64,000 nt of DNA from Artemisia argyi (lineage: Eukaryota; Streptophyta; Magnoliopsida; Asterales; Asteraceae), in the NCBI GenBank assembly GCA_030686995.1, contig CM060709.1:17203360-17267359 (forward strand), read 5' to 3'. The notes below the pieces were generated by a model. It had not been told where the DNA came from. It did not search any database and saw nothing but the letters and a program-made list of their open reading frames with translations. Both the position numbers and the translations under genes were made by a program. Positions 57,551 through 64,000 of this stretch are shown piece after piece (position 1 is the first letter of the stretch; every line of letters begins with the position of its first letter).

Positions 57551-60164
57551 CGATTCAACGAAATAGTAGAAAAGCTCAAACCCTAAAGTCGAACTCTCTC
57601 TGGCGAATAGCGATTCCCTAATATCCCTTATCGATTGTTGAAACATATTTTGCATCTCTAAACGATTCCTTATGATTAATTTATTACTTTGTGGTAACAT
57701 TGTGGGTCGGTTCTATAATTGATTCTCTTTGCTCCTCAACATTAATTTATTATTCATAGTGGGTCGGTGGGATTTGCATTCTTTGTTTCATTGCTTTCCT
57801 GGGGATTCAGTTATACGCTTTTAACTGGTTGCATGTGGTACTCATTATTAGTACGTTAATCGGTTATTGATTATATTGTGTTGATCGATTGTTCTTCTAT
57901 CTTTATATCTTGTGATCGACAATATTCGGTATGGATTAGTTGTGATCTGGTCGTTATTGCTATAAACCCTAATCTTTGCGATTAGGGTTTTCTTCGTTTA
58001 TTTGGTATTGCATCTGCTTGTTTGGATTGGTTGCTATCTATTGAGTTGTTTTAGTGGTAGTGAGAGATGAACAAGGGTTTTTTAAGTCTTAAGAGTGTGA
58101 AGGCTAAGGCTGGTGCAAGTAGTGTTGATGGTGGTGAATTTGCTGCTCGAATGAATGGTGATGATAATGCTGATGTTGGTATTGATGGTAATGATGATGG
58201 TAACTCTGGTTCTAGTCAAGAGAAGCCGATTTCTCTTGATACGTTTACGGATGAACAAGTGAAGCCGGTTTCACTTGATACACATGAGAATGTTAGTGCT
58301 GGTAATTCACAACCGTCAAATGTGGAGCAATTGATTGCTAATGCGCATCAGAATTTTGATGAAGCCATGAATAAAATTCAAAGTGAGATTGGTGCTAATG
58401 AAGTTAATATTACTTCTGGTCCTAATTCTCACAAGAATGAAACTACTAATGGTACGGGAGTGAAGTTGGTTTCTTATGCGGGTGCTACTTCTAATGAACC
58501 TCTGAAACATGTTTCAAAGTTTCGTAGGTTGGAATGTAGCAAGAAGAAGGTTGATGTTGATTTATCAGTCCCAATGAATGTAGTGCAAGAGATTCACATG
58601 AGGTTCGAGAATACTCTCTACGAATACTTCCTTGGTCAACGCCTTGCTTTTCCTGTTGTTGATTATTATGTTCGCAATGCGTGGGCAAAGTATGGTTTAC
58701 AAAAGGTTATGATGAATGCTAAGGGTTTCTTTTTCTTCAAGTTTACTTCGAAGAAAGGTGACGATGATGTCCTTGATAATGGTCCTTGGTTGATTCGCAA
58801 TGTCCCTATTATACTTAAACCATGGACATCGAACACCAACTTGCTTAAAGAGGATTTGACTAACATTCCGGTGTGGGTTAAATTCCATGATGTTCCTTTA
58901 GCTATGTTCTCCGATGACGGACTTAGCCTGCTTGCTACTGTGATTGAGACGCCCAAAAGGTTAGATGCCTTTACTAGTCAAATGTGCAAGGAATCTTGGG
59001 GCCGGAGTAGCTTTGCTAGGTGTATGATTGAAGTAAAGTCGGATGAGGTACTAAAGGACAGTCTCACTGTTGAGATTCCTCTACTTGATGGTACGGGTTC
59101 GACTATTGAAAAGATCTAGGTTGAATATGAGTGGAAACCACCTCGCTGTGATAAATGCAAGGTATTTGGACATACTTTGGTTGAGTGCCCTAAGGTTGTC
59201 ATACCGAATGCTCAACCTACTATGAATGCAAGTGATGGTTTCCAGCCTGTTAACAATAAGAAGAAGGGAAAGCATGTTGCTTCGAATTCGGGTCGAGGAG
59301 GTTTTACCAAACCTGTGGTGGGTAAGCATTTTGAATATCAGCCCAAAAAGACTCTTCCTGAATCAAAGAAAGCTAATCTCAGTAAGAAGAAGGTTTCTGA
59401 TATGGCTAGTACGAGTGGAACCAAGATCACTACTTCTAATCAGTTTGATGCTCTTAATATGGATGATACAGATGGTTTTAGTATTCCTAAGGTTGTTACT
59501 AACATGGATGTGGATGCTGGCAGTACAATGGAAGTTAATAAGGATGAGTCAGTTACAACTGGTACTATTCCACAAGCCCCTCTTGTGAGTGTTACGCAAG
59601 AACTACTTGTGAGTGATTCTATGGGAACAATGGAAGTTGGTTCTACTCCTATTGTTGAGAAAATTAGTAAGCTTGAAAAGCTGCTGATCGATGGGAAAGC
59701 TACTCTTGTGGATGATGCTGGTCATCCTATTCCGTCTACCTCTGTCACTAAGAGAGCTAACCCATTTTCTAAGGTGGGTGAGGTTGTGGTTTCGGATAGT
59801 GAAGAGGAGGAGGTTCTTAACACGTTCGATGAATCAGCAAATCTTTTTGGTGGTGGTCATGAGCGTGAAGATGAGTATGACTATGATAATTATTCGAAGC
59901 AAATTTATGATCTTCCAGGGGAATTGGATGCTCTTAATGCCATTTATGGTCTTAATCTCCAAGGTCGTAGGAAGTAGTTTATCTTTTGTCAGAGTCACTA
60001 CTATCATGTGAGTTATGGTTTGTTTTCTTGTTTTGAAAATAAGAAGTATCTTGTTATGTAAGCTTTTCGCCTATGTAACGGGCTGAGATATGGGATTCAC
60101 CCATATCCGTTGTACTTAAACGTTTTTTTAGAGTAATATATTTACCGGGTCGTTGACCTTTTAC

Positions 60165-60207
<43 letters not shown>
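57551..60207 (+). mobile_element. LINE copy 4: complete ORF1-only element
   Basis: Flanked by an imperfect 19-base duplication (AGATGTGCAAGTTACATTC at 57532-57550; AGATGTGCGAGTTAAATTC at 60208-60226). Layout: 5' UTR of 516 bases, ORF1 (58067-59977), 3' UTR of about 190 bases with the tail CGTTGTACTTAAACG, TAATATATTTACCGGG, CCTTTTACC, then 43 A. Nothing with endonuclease or RT follows ORF1. Its 3' tail is shared with copies 2, 3 and 5, so the ORF2-less structure is a property of the family, not one deletion. Confidence 0.85.
58067..59977 (+). CDS. LINE ORF1 protein, DUF4283 plus zinc knuckle, one in-frame TAG
   Basis: One frame of 636 codons, interrupted only by TAG at 59117-59119. N-terminus rich in Asp/Asn/Gly (58080-58500). 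DUF4283 spans about 58570-59050 (YEYFLGQRLAFPVVDYYV, GFFFFKFTSKKGDDDV, GPWLIRNVPIILKPW, VWVKFHDVPLAMFSDDGLS, SWGRSSFARC). Directly after the TAG comes VEYEWKPPRCDKCKVFGHTL with the CCHC knuckle, then a Ser/Thr/Lys linker and a conserved C-end (EKISKLEKLLIDGKATLVDD, NPFSKVGEVVVSDSEEEE, YDLPGELDALNAIYGLNLQG). ORF1 proteins bind the LINE RNA. The TAG is probably a nonsense mutation of a residue before VEYEW; readthrough cannot be excluded. ATG context is GAGAGATGAAC. Confidence 0.8.
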
Positions 60208-60210
<3 letters not shown>

Positions 60211-60226
60211 TGTGCGAGTTAAATTC

Positions 60227-60586
60227 AGATCTAAAATATCTTAATAAAACAAACACACCCTTAATTTCTTTAGTCCAATACAAAACTCTTACATATTCTA
60301 TTACAATGTTACAAAGTTCCTAAACTTAGAATGACCATCATTTATTATCACTATAAATAATGCTAACAAAGAACAATAACGTTAAAAGAATAAAGACGAA
60401 GAATCGAGAGGGATAAAGTTCGAATTATGTTTAGAGTTAGTCGCCGATTCCGCAGAGCCTAGGGACTAGGGTTTGGAGGAATGTGTTTACCGTACCTAAG
60501 TTTTAAGAGTGTAAATAAGACAATATGAGTGCAAATAGATTTTACCGCTAATTATAAGGGACATAAAAGAGACATAAGGAGTGAAA

Positions 60587-60587
<1 letters not shown>
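60227..60587. other. Intergenic between LINE copy 4 and element C
   Basis: AT-rich; a short GC-richer part near 60425-60475. No coding signal. Confidence 0.4.

Positions 60588-60661
<74 letters not shown>
60588..60661. repeat. (TA)n tract left of element C
   Basis: About 74 bases of TA, ending exactly at the inverted-repeat start. Confidence 0.95.
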
Positions 60662-60664
<3 letters not shown>

Positions 60665-61733
60665 GGTCATTCATGTGAGAAATCTAATTTTTGTGAGAAC
60701 GCGAAAACTAATCCTAGCCACTCATTTTATCCTTCTTAAACTTTGATCTAATGGCTATTATTAGCTAACTATTTTTTTTTGAAAAATTTCAAAAAATTTT
60801 CAAAAAAATTTCAAAAAATTTTCGAAAATTTATTTGAAAAAATTTTTGAAAAATTTTCAAAAAATTTTTTGAAAAATTTTCAAAAAATTTTTTGAAAAAT
60901 TTTCAAAAATTTTTTTGAAAATTTTTCGAAATTCTTTTTTCACATGTGACGAAAAAAAAATTTACATGCGACGAAATTTTTTTTTTCACATGTGACAAAA
61001 TTTTTTTCACACGTGACAAAAAAAATTTCGTGAAAATTTCAAAAATTTTTTCACATGTGACGATTTTTTTTTTCACATATGACGGAATTTTTTTTTTCAC
61101 ATATGACGAATATTTTTTTCACACGTGACAAAAAAAATTTCGTGAAATTTTTCAAATTCTTTTTCACATGTGACGAATTTTTTTTTTCACATGTGACGGA
61201 ATTTTTTTTCACATTTGACGAAAAAAAAATTTACATGCGACGAAAAAAAATTTTCACATGCGACGATTTTTTTTTCACACGTGACAATTTCGTGAAAATT
61301 TTCAATTTTTTTTCACATGTGACGAAAAAAGATTTCGGAAAAAAAATTTCAAAAAAAATTTTTTCGGAAAAAAATTCGGAAAATATTTTTTTTCGAAAAA
61401 AAAAATATTTGGAAAAAAAATTTTCGAAATTTTCTTTTTCGAAAAAATTTTTTCTAAAATTTTTTTTTTTTTCGAAAAAATTCGAAAAAAAAAATTTTTC
61501 GAAAAAAAAAGTTTTTTGAAAAAAAAAATTCGAAAAAGTTTTTTCGAAAAAAAAAAATTTCGAAAATTTTTTTTTTCGAATTTTTTTTTAAAATTTTTCA
61601 AAATTTTTTAAGAAATTTTCAAAAAGTTGATTAACTAATATTATCCTTTAGATTAAAGTTAAAGGAGGATAAAATGAGTGGCTAGGATTGCTTCTCGCGT
61701 TCTCACAAAATTTAGGTTTCTTATTTGAACGCT

Positions 61734-61738
<5 letters not shown>
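60662..61738. mobile_element. (TA)n-flanked inverted-repeat element C
   Basis: Terminal inverted repeats of about 110 bases: the left end has GTGAGAACGCGA and CCTAGCCACTCATTTTATCC; the reversed right end has the same words in the same order. Interior 60780-61620 is a palindrome-rich patchwork of AAAATTTTT runs and about 15 copies of TTTCACATGTGACGAA and variants (ATGCGA, ACGTGA). Highly self-complementary, so long hairpins and assembly difficulty are expected. No ORF is credible. Flanked by (TA)n. Confidence 0.8.

Positions 61739-61813
<75 letters not shown>
61739..61813. repeat. (TA)n tract between elements C and D
   Basis: About 75 bases of TA. Confidence 0.95.
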
Positions 61814-61816
<3 letters not shown>

Positions 61817-64000
61817 TAAGGTTATTTTCAGAACCATTTGAATTGCGAGAACTGTGAGAACCAACAAGGACCAATCAGATTTTAGATAATTAATTTTCAT
61901 TTTATTATTTCCTGCATATTTTCGTGGGGGTATAACAGGAATTTTGCATTATTCCAAGACACGATCAATGCTACACACGATCAATCAGTTATCTATTTTT
62001 TCTCAATTAGTCTGGCAAATATCAAACGGTAAAAATTATTTCTATCATCACCATCGACTACCACCAATCATTTTTCACAGATTTCTTAAAAAAAAAAAAA
62101 AAAAAAAAAAAAACTGCTATGGATCCCATTCATGAAAAAAATATTGAACACAATTCTAATCTTTCAGGTCCCATTGATTCACAAACCCATGATGGTATTC
62201 ATCCTCAAAACGTTGATGAGACAGTTAATTCTGATGAACATGATTCTTCAGGTAAATATTTTCCTTTTTTATTGTTAGATAATTATCAAATTATACATGC
62301 GCATGTTTAGAATAGTTTATTGCATGTTTTTAACACAGTATGTTTAATTTTGATTCTGTTTTCTTTACACCATATATTTAGTTATTGATTATTATTTTTT
62401 TTTTATTTTTTTTTTTGCATTATACGAAGGTTAGAACCTGTGTTATTAACATGTTTTATAAATGTGTTGCACATGTATTTGTTATCAGGGTTTCCAACCT
62501 TAATCTTAGTGTATTTAATTATAATATAACATGCATGTTAATACTTTTTTCAAATTTCATAGATTTTTCTGATTTGGATGATTCCGAATCTGATGAAGAA
62601 TGTGTACCCACGCCCAAAGGTCATAAGTATTACATTCCTGATGTACCGGTTGATGAAAAGCCAACCGAAGAGGAAGTATTTGACAACTTTGATGAAGCCT
62701 ATAACATGTATCTTGAATATTCTCTAAAGGCAAGGTTTTCAATTAGAAAATCAACAACAAAGCGTAAAAAAGGTCAGATTACTCACAAATACATCCTTTG
62801 TAGCAAAGCTGGTAAGCCTAGGAAAACCATAGTTAAAGACACTTTGTTGCAAGAAAAACTAAATGAGGATACTCAGACTGAAGGTGTTAAAAATCCAAGG
62901 AAAAAACGATATTCAAACTACACTGTAACTGATTGCCAAGCATGTGTCAGATTTAAGGCCATTCGCGGTACCTCGTCCTATAAGTTATATGATTTTGTTG
63001 AAAACCATAATCATCCACTTGTCGATGAAAATAATATGGACCTTACATCAGCTAGGCGTAAGTTGGATTTTAGTGACAAAGTGTTTATTCATCGTGCATC
63101 ACTATCTAATATTGGGCCCACTAAAGCTCATCGTCTTAGGGTAGCATTTTTGGGTGGCTATCACAAGGTTCGTGGTAAGCCTTCAGATTGGAAGAACTTT
63201 AGGATGTCTGTTAATAAATATATAGGTCCAAGGGATGCACAGATGTTAATAAATAAAATGAATGAACGAAAAAAGCATGTACCGAACTTTTCTTTTGAAT
63301 ACCACACCGTTGATGATGTGTTGTCTCGCATGTTCTGGGCTGACGAGACAATGAAATGCAATTACCATGCTTTCGGTGATGTGGTTTCTTTTGACGCTAC
63401 TTACCGTACAAATAGGTATTGATGAAACATTTTTTTTAACTTCTTTATACATGATCTTTTATATATATTTCACAATCTTTGATTTATTTTTATCCTAATA
63501 ACTTTATAGGTACCGTATGATTTTTGTCCCATTTACGGGCATCGACCACCACCAAAAGTGTGTCACTTTTGGTGCGGCGTTAATGGCTGATGAAACCTTT
63601 GAATCATACTCTTGGATTCTGACTGCATTCAAACAAGCGCACGGGAAAGTGCCAATGTTAGCTGTTACAGACCAAGACGCAGCATTGTGTAAGGCAATAG
63701 AGTATGTATTCCCTGAATCACATCACCGGTTATGTATGTGGCACATAACCCAGAAACTGCCTGCAAAGGTACAATCCTAATCATGTACATGCTTTATGTT
63801 TTTTTTTGGTTAGCATATTCTTTGTTTATGCACATGTGTTTTTTATCTGTTAGCATATTGTGTATGCTTAATACTTAATGTTTTATATTTTTCGACATTT
63901 GCACATGTACAGATATGTGGTGAAGTTGAGTCAGATTCTGAATTTAAGAAACTTTTTCATAAGCTTATATGGAACGTGTTTATTGAGCCAGCAGAATTTG
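61814..64000 (+). mobile_element. Putative (TA)n-flanked MULE (element D), partial
   Basis: Starts right after a (TA)n tract with GTGTAAGGTTATTTTCAGAA, later GCGAGAACTGTGAGAACC. The outward-facing right end of element C reads GTGAAGCGTTC, then AAGAAACC and TTGTGAGAACGCGAGAAGC: same order of words. The FAR1/MULE-type gene begins 305 bases inside. The right end is beyond the window, so the element is a hypothesis. Confidence 0.45.
62119..64000 (+). CDS. FAR1-related / MULE transposase-like gene, 3' partial
   Basis: Four exons in phase: 62119-62251, 62563-63415, 63510-63768 and 63913 to the end, all GT-AG. An acidic N-terminus (DDSESDEECVP) precedes a FAR1 DNA-binding (WRKY-GCM1-type) domain: FDNFDEAYNMYLEYSLKARF, KYILCSK, DCQACVRF, FVENHNHPL with the C-C-H-H set. 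Then the MULE transposase domain: GDVVSFDATYRTNRY (first Asp), PFTGIDHHQKCVTFGAALM, SYSWILTAF, LAVTDQDAALCKAI (second Asp), HHRLCMWHI. The catalytic Glu and any SWIM finger would lie further on. An A-run (62089-62112) lies just before the ATG. It could be a domesticated FRS transcription factor or a live Mutator-like transposase; the adjacent element-like terminus favours the second. Confidence 0.85.

Noticed and set aside
60903..61601. Several Lys/Phe-rich frames
   Set aside because: Low-complexity reading of A/T runs in element C.

Overview
Plant nuclear DNA, AT-rich: spliced genes with GT-AG introns, long (TA)n tracts and dense retrotransposons. The retroelement proteins (an Athila-like ORF with a C-terminal membrane segment, an antisense 'putative gypsy-type transposon' gene, a Sirevirus gag) resemble families I know best from Asteraceae, perhaps tribe Anthemideae. 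The taxon is inference.

1-5.2 kb: the 3' part of a 13-exon gene on +. It joins an arginyl-tRNA-synthetase-like region with its catalytic signatures lost to a C-terminal DUF6598-like domain. 5.6-8.3 kb: a decayed Copia fragment, a stretch of ATACGNCGTAT palindromes, and two inverted-repeat elements sitting between (TA)n tracts.

8.8-43.1 kb: one old LINE ORF1 (minus strand) broken into three pieces by two LTR retrotransposons. The first is a Tat-like Gypsy (9374-30922, +). It hosts a small Copia element (11284-23464, +), which hosts a Sirevirus-like Copia (13541-22929, -), and also a solo LTR (27998-29407). The second is an Athila-like Gypsy (31326-42450, -), which hosts a second solo LTR of the same family (33891-35401). 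Target-site duplications (TSDs) support nearly every boundary. No reverse transcriptase or integrase gene was seen in any of these elements, so all look non-autonomous.

43-57 kb: intergenic DNA with small DNA transposons (Emigrant-like, hAT-like, a Helitron candidate), a 139-bp LINE tail with a perfect 21-bp TSD, a single-exon ribosome-inactivating-protein gene (47965-48786, -), and three further ORF1-type LINE copies, one inserted in the 3' UTR of another.

57.5-60.2 kb: a structurally complete LINE-like insertion (TSD, 5' UTR, ORF1, 3' UTR, 43-base poly(A)) with no ORF2. 60.6-64 kb: a third (TA)n-flanked inverted-repeat element, then a fourth similar terminus followed directly by a FAR1/MULE-type transposase-like gene that runs off the window. 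It could be the autonomous partner of the (TA)n-flanked elements.

The cellular-type genes are the ArgRS-like/DUF6598 gene, the RIP gene and possibly the FAR1-related gene. Everything else is mobile DNA or its remains. No RNA genes or CRISPR arrays were recognised.
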